This document shows positions 23,101 through 33,786 of a stretch of 64,000 nucleotides of DNA, piece after piece; the first letter of the stretch is position 1; each line of letters starts with the position of its first letter. The stretch comes from Megascapheus bottae. Its lineage: Eukaryota; Chordata; Mammalia; Rodentia; Geomyidae. Made by a program: the position numbers and the translations under genes. Location: assembly GCA_024803745.1 (NCBI GenBank), contig JANJXV010000014.1:124001-188000 (forward strand). The letters run 5' to 3'. A model generated the notes under the pieces. The model was not told the DNA's origin. It worked only from the letters and a program-made list of their open reading frames with translations, and made no database searches.

Positions 23101-23724
23101 AAGTTAAAGATTACATATAATATGTCCAAAAATATCTTTATCACCTTTAAGTATGACTGTCTAAATAATCTATGGTTTGAGAGAGAGAAAATTTATTTCA
23201 AGGACAAATGCAAAGGAGGAATAGTTCCATGTAAAAGGGAATGTTGTAAGAATCTGAAGAAATCCTGTGTGCTTTAATACAATAAATTATGCATTAACAG
23301 TTATGAGTGCTTAATCTTGACCTATCAAATGAAAATTAGATATATATTTACGGAACTCTATAAAGATATGCATGTGTGTGCATGTGTCCATGAATGCTTA
23401 GTTTCTATGTGAATATGTAAATATATAAATATATACACAGATAAATACCCACAGGAACACACAAATATACATGTAATCCCCTTTTATATGTTATAGCTTA
23501 ATATATATTAGAACCACAAAAATTTTGAATTGGCAGCAAAATGCAATGACTACATACAGTATGGACCCAGAATGAGCCTGTATCCCTGAAACAGACAGAC
23601 ACACACCAGAGACAAAAGCATCCCTGAGACAGGAGTGCAGGAGTGGCTGATAATCTAATAGACTGCTTTCCAGTACCTTGTGACCCCAAAACTAGAGGCA
23701 CCTTTATTCTAGAATTTTAAGTAA

Positions 23725-23825
23725 GGATGGAAGTAGGGAAGGGAGGAAGAAGTAAAGTAAGGAAAGAAGTAAAGAAGTAGAAAGTAAGGAAGTAGAGGAA
23801 AGTAAGGAAGAAGAAAATGAGAGAT
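23725..23825. repeat. Degenerate GGAAGTAAA-type purine repeat
   Basis: Repeated 'ggaagtagg', 'agtaaagaag' and 'gtaaggaag' units on the plus strand, with no pure core. Confidence 0.8.
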
Positions 23826-23869
23826 GAATAATATTTAAGTACAGTTTCTATGTCTGAAGACAGCATAAG

Positions 23870-24290
23870 AAATTTACTTCAAGATGCTGAAGAATGAAGA
23901 CAAGGAAAGAAAGAGAAATGGATGAGTCAATCGGAATACGTTGTAAGATATGAGCATTTGAGTTACCATGGTAGAACATCTTTGAATAATTAATATGTAC
24001 AAAATAGTAATAAAAAACAAGAATGGCAGAACAAGTACTAATGAGGGGCAGGTACCAGCAAGAAGGAAGAAGACCAACAGATAGGTTAAAGGAAGATGAA
24101 TGTGGTCAGGTAGTTCATATGTATGTATGAAAACAGAACTTAGGAGTCTGATTTTCTAAATAATTGAGAGGAGGAAAAAAGAAGGACAGAAATGAAGATA
24201 AGGTTGATCAGGGTACATTGTATATATGTATCCTCCCTTGTACCCTAAATTATGCCAATGAATAAAAATCTTAAAAAATATATAGGTGGA
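23870..24290 (+). mobile_element. Possible old L1 3' end
   Basis: The 3' part reads 'aaggttgatcagggtacatt' then 'gtatatatgtatc' and ends in 'aataaaaatcttaaaa'. The wording and order are shared with 30595-30755. The upstream purine-rich part would be the 3'UTR. Assignment is weak. Confidence 0.35.
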
Positions 24291-24430
24291 AGCACCTGTG
24301 GGCTTTAAAGATACCTCTTGATTCTCACAACACAATAAAAAATACAAACTCTATGTACATATTTATGTATGTATCTATGTAGATACATCGTATGTGTATT
24401 TATTTGTCGGTCTATTTATTTATTTACTCA

Positions 24431-24652
24431 TCCTTGGGCTGGAATTCAGTGCTTCAGTGCTTTCCCTTAGCTTTTTTTGGTCCGGGTTAGAGTTCTACCA
24501 CTTGAGCCATAGTATTATTTCTGACTTTTTTGAAGTTTAGTGGGGACAGGCATCTCATGGATTTTCCTGCCTAGATTGGCTTTGAACCATGATCCTCAGA
24601 TCTCAGCCTCCTAAGTAGCTAGAATTACATGTGTACAGCCACTGGTGCCCAG
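24431..24652 (-). mobile_element. B1-like + Geo-like dimeric SINE, minus strand
   Basis: The plus strand gives the complement of the right half ('agttctaccacttgagccat') followed by the complement of the B1-like left half: 'ggctttgaaccatgatcctc', 'agatctcagcctcctaagta' and the terminal 'actggtgcccag'. Nearly full length. Confidence 0.85.
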
Positions 24653-24659
24653 TACATCT

Positions 24660-25735
24660 TCCTATTGTTAAGTCAGTAGGTACACATAGCCACCAAATAA
24701 CGGATCCTGTTATTTTTGACATTGTTCACTAAAATTATTATAAGGCAGGGATTGGCACAACTATGACTGTGCTTAGTTAAAGGGAAAGGCTCTACAAAAG
24801 ACTATGTTACATGCTCCTCCATAATAAGCTACAAAGAGAAAAAAGTAAACTCAAGATCAGAACCAGTTAGGCAAGAGAAGAAATGAATACTTTAAAAAAT
24901 CACATGTAACCAGTAACTGTTATGTATTGTTTCTTGATATACAACTCAAAATGATTATTAGTCCAAGGGTAAACACAGCAATGGCAAGTTAGTTCCCTGA
25001 AGACTTCGTGCTGTGCTAGTCCACACTGTATATTCCAGCTTTAAGAGGAAGCTCCCTTCCTACAGGGAAGTGTCCTAGTACCCACCACAGCAGTAGGGCA
25101 GAGATGGGATGATAGAACACTCCCGGGACTTGGGGTAGTGACTGTTCCCCAACTATTACATACATATTTAACTGACTCTGGTGTCTACTATCTCCATATC
25201 ATTATGTTTTCACCCCCATTTACCCTTCACCATTCATCAAGGAAGAAATACAGACATCTAAAAGTAATACTCGACCCCACAAGCCAAGAAACAGAGAATG
25301 GTTGAAAGGCAAATGGAAGGTACCGCAATATAATCTTGACACTTTTGAAATTCCTTCCATCTTTGATGTTTATTCTTCCATAACATATAGGTAGCATTCT
25401 TTTCATGTATCACGCTATTGAAATCAAATGGATAAAAGTCTTCTATTTTGTCCAACTGACCTTGCCACATAATTATAAGCAAAAGTGGGCCATTAATCTT
25501 CACCCTGGGGGTCCTAGATTCAGAGACATTTATAGTAGCCATATTCACTTCCCAAGAACTTTTTATACAAAAAGAATTGTGGTTTCTATGTATTTTAGGG
25601 ATATCTAAAATAATAGATAATATTTAGGGGCATAATAATGTTTGGAAGTATGCAATGTAGAATGAGATGTGATATTTTCAGGTGTTAAATGGCTTTGCCA
25701 CTGTGTTTTTGTAGGGTTCTTTGTGTTTTTTTATT
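24660..25735. other. Unique DNA with an unrecognised 96-codon frame
   Basis: No repeat recognised. A minus frame at 25258-25548 (96 codons) has a mixed amphipathic composition with Trp and Lys-rich motifs such as 'MLWKNKHQRWKEFQK'. I do not recognise a family, and a plus frame of 67 codons overlaps it. With no splice or promoter context I regard it as most likely chance or a very old transposon relic. Confidence 0.35.
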
Positions 25736-25740
25736 TTATT

Positions 25741-25913
25741 GTGTTCTCATCCTGGAGCTTAAATTCAGGACCTAAGTGCTGTCCCTGAGCTTCTTTTGCT
25801 CAAAGTAGCACTTTCACTTGAGCCATGTTTCCACTTCCAGGATTTTGGTAATTTAAGAGTCTCATTTTTCTGCCTGGCCTGACTTTGAACCATGATCCTT
25901 AGATCATTGGTGC
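25741..25913 (-). mobile_element. B1-like + Geo-like SINE, minus strand, truncated
   Basis: Complement of the right half ('aagtgctgtccctgagcttc', 'tttcacttgagccat') followed by part of the B1-like left half ('gactttgaaccatgatcctt'). It ends early at 'cattggtgcct', with the B1 'tagctactcagg' part deleted. Confidence 0.75.
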
Positions 25914-26054
25914 CTACCTGCAAGAAAAGTTTCGAGAATAATCTGATTTTTATAACACTTAAAAATGTCAACTACTTCTCATCTGCTTTACTTCTCATAT
26001 CTTCACCACATGAAAACTATATCTGTGTTCAGTATCTACAAGTCAACATCATTT

Positions 26055-26099
26055 TGATAGATAGATAGATAGATAGATAGATGATAGATAAGATAGATA
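26055..26099. repeat. (GATA)n microsatellite
   Basis: Seven uninterrupted GATA units, then imperfect 'gatgatagataagatagata'. Confidence 0.95.
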
Positions 26100-26414
26100 T
26101 CAATAATATTTTTCATGTTCAGCACTAAACTTTCTCATTGGGATTTTAAGTCTTAGTAGTCTTCATCTGTCACTTCCATTGGTCATTTCAAATTTATAGA
26201 CTTTTTCATTGTGCTTACAAGGCTTTCCTTTCTCTACCCTGGAATGTTCTCCGGAAAGCTCTCACCTAACCACTTTCTTTTTCACAGTTCCAGTTGCCAC
26301 TAAATTATGACTTTTATAACTCTTATGATCTTCTTGAATCACTTTATTCAGAGTTAAGAAGCAATAATTGAATATTTTTATCTTTTTATAGTTGATTAAG
26401 GCAGCCCAAAAGGA

Positions 26415-26610
26415 GACATAGCTGAATGTTTATAGAGTCAGGAATTTAAAACTAGATTCTGACGTTTGTTAAAGATGCAACTGTGGCTAAACTCTTCAAG
26501 CCTGATTCCTCATCTGTAAAATTAAGGGTACTAATAGCATAATCCACAATGGATGGTAAGCTAAATATATGAGGTAATGCTTACAACATATGTGATACAG
26601 TGGAATTATT
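26415..26610 (+). mobile_element. MIR SINE relic
   Basis: 'ctaaactcttcaagcctgat' then 'tcctcatctgtaaaattaag' matches the MIR 'cctcagtttcctcatctgtaaaatgg' core. It is followed by 'ggtactaatagcataatcca' and an 'aatatatgaggtaatgc' 3' part. Confidence 0.75.
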
Positions 26611-26924
26611 TGATGCAAAGTTGTTATGATTTTAATGTCTTTTCTCTGTTAATTTTTTATTAAATAATTTATTAACATTGATTTTTACATCATATTTGAA
26701 ATGACATGTTTAACAAATGAATATTCAAGAAGGGAATCTATATATAATCACTGGCACTTAATTTTTAGAACATAATCAAAATTAGGCTAATGGTTTGTAT
26801 ATCATAGATACATATTAATTTATGAATTAAAACATTATGCCTATAGAGTCATAGGTTTTCATGTCTATGTAGTTACATGTATATTTCCAATACCATATCC
26901 ATAGCATTGGGTATTCAAATATTG

Positions 26925-27070
26925 AGTCCTTGTTCTTGTACTGTTTGGTTCTAATAGCTACATATTAAGGATACCATGCGCCTTTTGTTCCTTAGGTCTT
27001 GACTTGTCTCACTCAACATGATTCACTCTGGATTCATGCCTGCGAATGCCATTAGATTTTAATGTCTTTT
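26925..27070 (-). mobile_element. Old L1 fragment, minus strand
   Basis: 'ttgacttgtctcactcaaca' then 'tgattcactctggattcatg' corresponds to the complement of the L1 ORF2 end ('tctggcttatttcactcaacataatg...ggttcatccatg'). Confidence 0.5.
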
Positions 27071-27074
27071 TAAG

Positions 27075-27955
27075 CTATTGTTTGATTTTGACTTTACACA
27101 TTTTTTTCTTCTCTTTGTTCTATTGCAGTCATAAAAAGAATAGGAAATTGGTCATCTATTTCTTTGTACCTTCACCAAACATATGTAATAGATCATTCAG
27201 TAATCAACCGATATTGACTGATTTTTTGAATGGATTTGAACTGGTTGTCATTTTTTCAGAGAAGTGGATTTACTTTGCTCTCTGAGCATGTCAGCAAAAT
27301 GATATATAATGACATTTTGGTAGTTGCTGCCACAAAAACTTGTTTAAATGAGATATTTTACATATACCTAATGCAAAAGAACAGCCTTGTAAAAATACTA
27401 TTTTACTGGAAGAAAAGAAAAAGATAAAGGAAAGTGAATTTATCCTGAAATTCTGCAAACTAAAATCCACATTGATTTAGGGACAAATAATCTTGTTCAA
27501 TATCAATCTAAACATGGAGATGTTTGAGTTCAGCACCTTACAGTCAGTACCAATGCTGTAATCACATAACCAAATCGCCAGGAAATCAGGTCACACTTCT
27601 ACTCTTTTAAGACAAAAGAATATCCTTGGGTTTCCAGAAGGAAAAGAGAGAGACAACCTGATGATGTGGAATTTCTGACATTAAAACTTAACTAAATGGT
27701 ATATGGGTAAGCATAATTGCTTCACACTGACTTGTACTCTAAGTAAACTTTCTGACACCAGAACTTCTCTCTGTTATTGCCTGGCTTTTGTCATTATTCT
27801 TCTCAAAATTTGTTTTCCATAATGGCATCACAATCCCTATACAATATAACATTGGCCTGACATTCAACTTCTTTAAGGAAAATCCTCTTGTCTAGCCGTT
27901 TTGATTTCCCTTTCATGTATTAGTTAATTCCTGATCTATTATCAGCTCTATTATC
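27075..27955. other. Unique non-coding DNA
   Basis: No recognisable repeat or gene. The frames at 27046-27285 and 27230-27427 have no motif. Confidence 0.45.
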
Positions 27956-27959
27956 TATC

Positions 27960-28072
27960 ATCTATTTTATTTATTTATTATAATGTAGCTCAAACTAATT
28001 TCATAACTACCTATTTTAGCCTTTTCAGTGCTGGATTATAGTTGTGACTGGACACCTCAGGCCTTCACCCCC
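27960..28072 (-). mobile_element. Degenerate B1-like SINE, minus strand
   Basis: T-rich start, then 'taatgtagctcaaactaatt' and 'gtgctggattatagttgtga' resemble the complement of a B1/7SL monomer. Strongly mutated. Confidence 0.4.
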
Positions 28073-28074
28073 CT

Positions 28075-30430
28075 TTTAATACACATCTCCTCACAACCTG
28101 AAAGATTTTCCACCTCTGACTGTGTACATACTCTCATATGCATGTTGGCATATGCATATTCCCATATGTGACAACTCTGCCCAAGCAACCGTGAATCATA
28201 CACCTTTCTCAAGAACTAAGGAATCTCATTCCTGCCACCAAGCATACATTCAGTAGGCTGGTACCATTTCTTCCTTCATGCAACCTGATATTGCTTATAA
28301 GGAAACATACGTAAACTGAATATGAATATGTCAAAGAACCTTGCAAAAGGAAAGAGTCCTGCTTGTATTTTATGTCCCATGCCTGTTTCCATGATTGACA
28401 GATGGAAATAATTCAACAAGTCCTTTAGTGGAAAAATTGTACTATTTCACATTCTAAGTAAATCTCTCTAACCTACTACTGAATTAGTCACATACTCCTA
28501 TATAATTTTCCAGCAAAAAAGCAAGCAGAACCAAATATACAAATATTTAGTAGGCCAGTAGGATCATTAAACAGATATTTCAATAAAATGTTTTCTTCTC
28601 TAGGAATATTGAGTATCTAGGTCACTCATAGATATCCATTATTTGGAAATGTTTCATCCTTTTAGTTTTTCGTTTACTAGGCACACTCCTGGGGAATGAC
28701 TTGAAACTTGTTTTGCTTTATCTAAATTTAAAACTGCTGAAGATGAAGGTGTAGCAGGATGTGGGGGGAAAATCCACTCTCCATGAAATACAGTATCCTT
28801 GCATTATCTCAAAACCACAACATTTGATGTGCTTTGTTCAATAACCACATGGACAAACCTGGAAAGATTTATGTGCTTGGCAGTTGATTGCACTTGGCCT
28901 TCAATGCCATTTGATTAACAGGTTTCCCCTTGAGCATGTTTTCCCGTAAAGAAGTCAAGGTTTCTATCTCCCATCTTAAGAAAATGTGCTTCTTTAAAAT
29001 GTAAAATTTCAGAAGAAAGCATATTAATCTCACACCTTAGTAAACCATCCCCACAATTCTATAAAAGGAGATCTGATTAAAAGATGAAAATCCACATCAA
29101 ATTTTCCACATAGGAAAGGAGACCCATTTGTCCCAGCTGCCTGGAGCAATTTTAACAGCAGGCACTTTGAGCTTTTAATGAAAATCAGGTTGAACAGTGT
29201 GGTATCAGGAAACTGCCCAACCTATCTGTCTGCCAGAATAAACTGCTCAACTTGCTTCAGCCCTCCTCTTCTAATCAAGAGATCAAACTCCCCCACAAAC
29301 TCTCAGAACTGGTCTTAAAGCCAATACTGATCCTTATGAGGAAGGCTTTAAAAATACCAATACAGTCATTGCCTAATTATTCAATTTTGTTCATAGGGCA
29401 AAGGAGACACTTTTCTGACCCCTGCAGTGATTAATTTATGCCCCAAAGCATAAGATTTGATTATCCCTATCCTAGCATGTTCAACTTGTGAGCCTTAATA
29501 TTGGTTATAAAATTATTCAGCCACTGAGGCTGGTTCAAAGGCCTCTGAAGGCAGTCAGTTCAACTATTTGGTTGCCTGCTGTTAAAGACATATACCCTGA
29601 CATTACCCCTGAATTTATCTGCTCCTTGTTTTAGCAGTACATATTCAATGCAAATTATTTCCAAATTCTTACAGAACAATTACTATTTGGCTTTAAAATG
29701 ACTGGAAAAGTGATTTGTTTATAAGTATCCATCTGAGCAGATTGATATTCACCAGTATTCTCATAAAAAAACATTGTTATAATTGATGTGAACATTCTGA
29801 TTTAATCAGAAGTCATCTGGGTTTTTCATTCTTATTCAATATCTTTATATAGAACATTAGTTCCTGTTTTTGTCTCAGTGAGTACAGTATAGTATACTGA
29901 GCATAATTAATATTTCTTTGCTGAGAACTATATTTCCTAGAGTGCTACAAGATCTCTGTATGAAAATGATGCTGCAGGAAGGTAGATGGAAAAAACGGTA
30001 AGAATCCTAATTTGTGATGCTCAAGTTCTGTAAGTAATCCTGAAAATATTTACTTTTCATTGGCCTTCCTACTTCATCCTTTGCTGCAGAGGCACTTAAC
30101 ATAACACGTAACAATTTTAAATGTAATAAGTCCAAAGACAAAGGGAATGTGTGGATGACATACAAATGAGTAGGTGAAAAGATGATAACAGTACTTTCAG
30201 AAAGTTCTACCAAACAGTACACAAAATTACTAGCATGGATCTCAAGAGATGGCCAAGAAAAAGGCAAAGATTAAACATGAGAGAATATAAAACTTCCATT
30301 TGCCAAAACAGCTTTTCCTTCATTATGTATATTGTCTGTGATATTTCTGTGATTATTAAATCTCATAAAAAGCATGCTATTAGCAATAGTGTCTTTTGTG
30401 CCATATACTTAATGTGTGAATTTTCAGTTA
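28075..30430. other. Long repeat-poor stretch
   Basis: Over 2.3 kb with no recognisable transposon and no coding gene. The subsegment 28700-29420 is the most motif-rich (see its own entry). Confidence 0.45.
28700..29420. other. Candidate conserved non-coding segment
   Basis: Repeat-free, with balanced composition and dense motif-like words: 'cttggccttcaatgcca' (about 28894-28910), an E-box in 'tgtcccagctgcctggagca' (29131-29150), and AT-rich homeodomain-type words 'ttttaatgaaaatc' and 'tgattaaaagatg'. Offered as a hypothesis; sequence alone cannot show constraint. Confidence 0.3.
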
Positions 30431-30434
30431 CCAA

Positions 30435-30545
30435 GGAGGATTCTGACTCAGTGGGTCAACATTTAAGGCCTATGGTGCTGAATTTCTAACAGACTCTTAG
30501 GTAATGCCAGTGCTTCTGGCCTGTGGACAGCATACTGAGTAACCA
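30435..30545 (+). mobile_element. MER5-like hAT DNA transposon relic
   Basis: 'aggattctgactcagtgggt' , 'tgaatttctaacagactctt' and 'aggtaatgccagtgcttctg' follow the MER5A order ('gattctgattcagtaggtc ... tgcatttctaacaagctcccaggtgatgctgatgctgctgg'). It is non-coding and internally truncated. Confidence 0.65.
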
Positions 30546-30594
30546 GGTTCGGTAGTACCAGGAATGTTCTTGTTAATAATCCACTAGTAACATA

Positions 30595-30755
30595 TACAGT
30601 AGAATTAAGAAGAGGGAGTAAAGAGGTGGGGTGGGGCGGGATGGATGAGAACATTGAAAGGTTGATCATGATATATTGTATCCATAACTTGCTTTGTTAA
30701 ATGATGACTTCTTTGTACAACTACTTAAAGATAATTTTTTAAAAACTAGAAACAA
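30595..30755 (+). mobile_element. Possible old L1 3' end
   Basis: A G-rich stretch (30610-30650), then 'aaaggttgatcatgatatat' and 'tgtacaactacttaaagata', ending in A/T. The layout (G-rich then A-rich tail) and wording shared with 24.2 kb suggest an old L1 tail. Confidence 0.4.
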
Positions 30756-30840
30756 TAATAATTTTCTCACAAAGGGCTATATGGAATGTTGATAGCATAC
30801 CATCAATTCATTAAATGAAATTATGTAAAAGTAATTCTAG

Positions 30841-31233
30841 CCTGGCACTGGTGACTCATATCTATAATCCTAGGTATTCAGGAGGCAGCAATTGGGAGGA
30901 TCATGGTTCACTGCTAGACCTTAAAAGTACACAAGACCCAATCCCAAGCAATAGTTGGGCTCTGGGGTGCATGCCTATCCGCCTAGGATGCTGAGACTGG
31001 GATAATGATAGTCCAAGCCAGCCTCAGACAAAAGGAAGTCTCTGTCTCAAAAACACCAGAGCATAAAGGAGAGACCTGAGTCAAAACACAGAGCTCTATC
31101 CTGGCCAGTGAAGAACCTTAAGGTCAAACGTCAATATCACCAAAAATAAGAACCTGACTAGAATGTGTGACTTAGTAGTAAAGTGCCAACCCAGCAAGCA
31201 CAAAGTCCTGAGTTCAAATCCAGTACAAGAAAA
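30841..31233 (+). mobile_element. Composite B1-like/ID-like SINE cluster
   Basis: Two B1-like stretches in the same orientation ('cctggcactggtgactcata' then 'tctataatcctagg'; then 'gggtgcatgcctatccgcct' and 'gtctctgtctcaaaaacacc') are followed by an ID-like unit ('tagtagtaaagtgccaaccc', 'cctgagttcaaatccagtac') and an A-rich tail. It may be one older multi-part SINE or successive insertions. Confidence 0.6.
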
Positions 31234-31739
31234 AAAGTAAGTTTGTGAGACAGCAGTCGAAGGTATTTTAGGCACATATTTTTCTTGTCTACTTTGCCCC
31301 AGAATCAAAACTTAAAACATCTAGAGAGTGTGAACAACGTATCTTCCATCATTTCAGCATAATGAGTTTACTAATAGGCATCAAGTGTTCCATATCTGAT
31401 AATTTTTCTGACTAAAGAAAAAAATTAAGAAAACTTTATAATTTGGTGCTTTGTCACTATAGTGATTCAAAATGTAGAATGAATCCTTTGTAATAGCATA
31501 TTATAAATATTTTCAGTTTCCAATTAATCTAATTTAAAATTTGCATATTCATGTATATGCATGTATATTAAATTATTTAATGATTTATGCTTTCCATTTT
31601 AGCAAAGTTTCAAGCATTGATCATTTTCACAAGAAAAAAGGAAAGCTTTTATCTGTAGTATTTAAGCAATTATTCTAAACTATATGAAAATAAAGAGAAA
31701 TTTTTAATTTGTTTCTAAAGTATAATTTATTTTTTCTGA

Positions 31740-31880
31740 AGTAATGAAACACTAGAATTGCAAAGTTTTGAGAAAGAAAGATACTAAGGAAAGTTAAGTG
31801 ATTTTTCAAGGTCTTAAAAGACCTTGAGTATGGGCTTGGACTATTAGATCAATGCTGATATCTCTTATGTCACATTGCTC
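31740..31880 (-). mobile_element. MIR SINE relic, minus strand
   Basis: 'aaggaaagttaagtgatttt' then 'tcaaggtc' matches the MIR complement 'agaggttaagtgacttgcccaaggtc'; the remaining part is weak. Confidence 0.5.
31806..31827. repeat. Inverted repeat, 10-bp arms, 2-bp spacer
   Basis: 'tcaaggtctt' and its exact complement 'aagaccttga' are separated by AA. Each arm is one base off the extended nuclear-receptor half-site TCAAGGTCA. The structure lies inside a MIR relic. Confidence 0.9.
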
Positions 31881-32254
31881 TAGTATTGTTAAATTGGACT
31901 ACAGACTCTGGCATCATTAAAGTTTAATATAATAGTAAAAATTGGTTGAATGGAGGGTATCATAACAGTCATTTACTTGATGTAGAAAGATAGATGTTAG
32001 TTATAACAGACCACATTACCAATTCCTCATGGGGCTCAATTTAGTGGAGGTAGACAACCACTCATAATAAGCCCAAATCTGCACAAGTAGTTCAATGGAA
32101 AATAGACATATGAAGTGTTACAAGCTGGAACTTGAATGCTGGACATATTTTGACTAGAGAGAATACAAAAGCCCAAGTTGTCAGGTTAAAGTTCTTATAA
32201 GTACATGAGAGATGGAAATCTAGGATGCATATTGGATTCTATCCTAAAGGGTAA

Positions 32255-32462
32255 ACCAATGCAACAATGATACAAGACAGTAAATTGGAAATGAACTTTA
32301 CAACTTAGTGGGAAAAGGAGTACTGGTTGGGGGAATGGGGAAGGAGGGAGTGGAAGAAAACAAGGGAGGGAGTTAACAATGTTTGACAAGAAATGCACTC
32401 ATTACCTTACTTATGTAACTGTAACTCCTCTGGCATCATCTTAACAATAAAATTAATTAAAA
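32255..32462 (+). mobile_element. L1 3' end, older tail type
   Basis: 'gtaaaccaatgcaacaatga', 'ggaaatgaactttacaactt', a G-rich tract, 'caagaaatgcactcattacc', 'tgtaactgtaactcctctgg' and an A-rich tail. Ends are not fixed by a TSD. Confidence 0.7.
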
Positions 32463-32464
32463 AT

Positions 32465-32910
32465 CAACATAAGTCAATTGTTATTGTAATATACTATTTA
32501 TAGATATTCAGATGAGCTCTAATGTATTCAAGCTATCCCTAGATGAGGCTGTTCTTTCCTCTCCAACTTGGTATGGTATCATATTCACCTTGACCTTTGC
32601 GATTATCAAATTAGTCACTTGGGAAATTGGAAGCATCCAGATTAGGGAACATCTATATTTATGAGCCTGAAAATAATCTATATTGCTGTTTCCTTGACTC
32701 CTTTTGCTCATGGGCCCATTGAAGAAGAATGAGAGTGGCTGGGGAGAAAACAAATTGGTGATCTTAGCATGGGTCATCTAGCTTACATAATGATTCTTTA
32801 GTAAATGTCCTTTGTTACACTGACAAGGAACAAAACCATGTTCACACTCTGACAAGTCCAAAGAAAGATATCAAGCCAGTTTTTATGCTCAGACCTTAAC
32901 TGTTCATAAG
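32465..32910. other. Unique non-coding DNA
   Basis: Nothing recognised. The 89-codon minus frame 32508-32777 has no identifiable motif. Confidence 0.45.
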
Positions 32911-32916
32911 AAATTC

Positions 32917-32995
32917 CAGGCTGGGCTTATCTCAATGGCATATTCTCAGTATGCACAAGGCCCTAGATTCAATTATCCAACACCTAACAGAAAGC
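32917..32995 (+). mobile_element. ID-like SINE leading into a GGAA array
   Basis: 'ggctgggcttatctcaatgg' and 'cacaaggccctagattcaat' follow the ID layout (A box, then 'aaggccctgggttcgatccc'). Its 3' tail runs straight into the GGAA array, so the microsatellite probably grew from the SINE tail. Confidence 0.6.
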
Positions 32996-33000
32996 AATGG

Positions 33001-33220
33001 AGAAGGAAGGAAGGAAGGATGGAAAGAAAGAAGGAATGAAGGAAGGAAGAAGGAAGGAAGGAAGGAAGGAAGAAGGAAGGAAGGAAGGAAGGAAGGAAGG
33101 AAGGAAGGAAGGAAGGAAGAAGGAAGGAAGGAAGGAAGGAAGAAGGAAGGAAGGAAGGAAGGAAGGAAGGAAGGAAGGAAGGAAGGAAGGAAGGAAGGAA
33201 GGAAGGAAGGAAGGAAGGGA
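33001..33220. repeat. (GGAA)n array with GGAAGAA interruptions
   Basis: About 220 bp of almost pure GGAA units on the plus strand, with periodic 'gaagaagg' interruptions near 33048, 33072, 33119 and 33143. Frames of 91-106 codons on both strands only reflect the repeat. Confidence 0.97.
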
Positions 33221-33396
33221 AACGTGGGAGGAGAAAAAGAAAAGTAAGGAGGAAGAAAGGAAGATTAGTTGATGTCACAGGTTGACATAGCATTGTTCCA
33301 TATCCTAGAGATCCTAACTATGATATTCTTCCAGAGATTTGTCAGAAATACCACAAGCCTATCTGCTTCTGGGTATCTCAAATACTAAATGAGTGC

Positions 33397-33418
33397 GCTA
33401 AGTCACTAGTGACTTAGC
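33397..33418. repeat. Perfect 22-bp palindrome with paired ARE/MARE-like cores
   Basis: Arms 'gctaagtcact' and 'agtgacttagc' are exact reverse complements with no spacer. On each strand an arm reads TGACTTAGC, which satisfies the TGACnnnGC antioxidant-response core used by NRF2/MAF proteins. Binding is not shown. Confidence 0.92.
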
Positions 33419-33569
33419 ACCAGTATTTTCCAGGGCCCCATGGGGACTGGCCTTTACTTATATAAGTCTTTTAAGTTACTTAGTAAACACACTGGAGGGG
33501 CTACATCATATATGTTATATATTGTCTTTCAAATGAGTTAATCAAGTTTTATGTCACCATAACCTTTAA

Positions 33570-33770
33570 GAACTAAAGGGTGAAAAAAATGCAACAATGG
33601 TACTCACTAGACATTATGTTGAAAATGAACTATACAATTTGTGGGTAAGGATGGGAGGGGAAAACTAAGAGACAATGAGGGAAGAAATGACATTGACCAA
33701 AAAGAAATGCTCTCCTTACCTGACTTATATAATTGCCTCCCTTCTGTACATCACCTTTACAATAACAATA
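33570..33770 (+). mobile_element. L1 3' end, older tail type
   Basis: 'gaaaatgaactatacaattt', a G-rich tract (33645-33665), 'aaagaaatgctctccttacc', 'cccttctgtacatcaccttt' and an A-rich end. The younger L1 at 33787 is inserted exactly at its A-rich tail. Confidence 0.7.
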
Positions 33771-33786
33771 AAAGAAATTAAAATTC

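Larger units (their letters stand above)
31240..32250. other. Mostly unique AT-rich DNA
   Basis: AT-rich with no gene; contains the MIR relic at 31740-31880 listed separately. Confidence 0.5.

Noticed and set aside
33001..33220. CRISPR-like or other spaced repeat array
   Set aside because: Units are 4 bp with no unique spacers, and the genome is eukaryotic. No spaced array was found anywhere in the window.
32951..33293. Charged KEGR-repeat and LPSF-repeat proteins (91-106 codons)
   Set aside because: Pure translation of the GGAA microsatellite on both strands. The same applies at 5053-5416.
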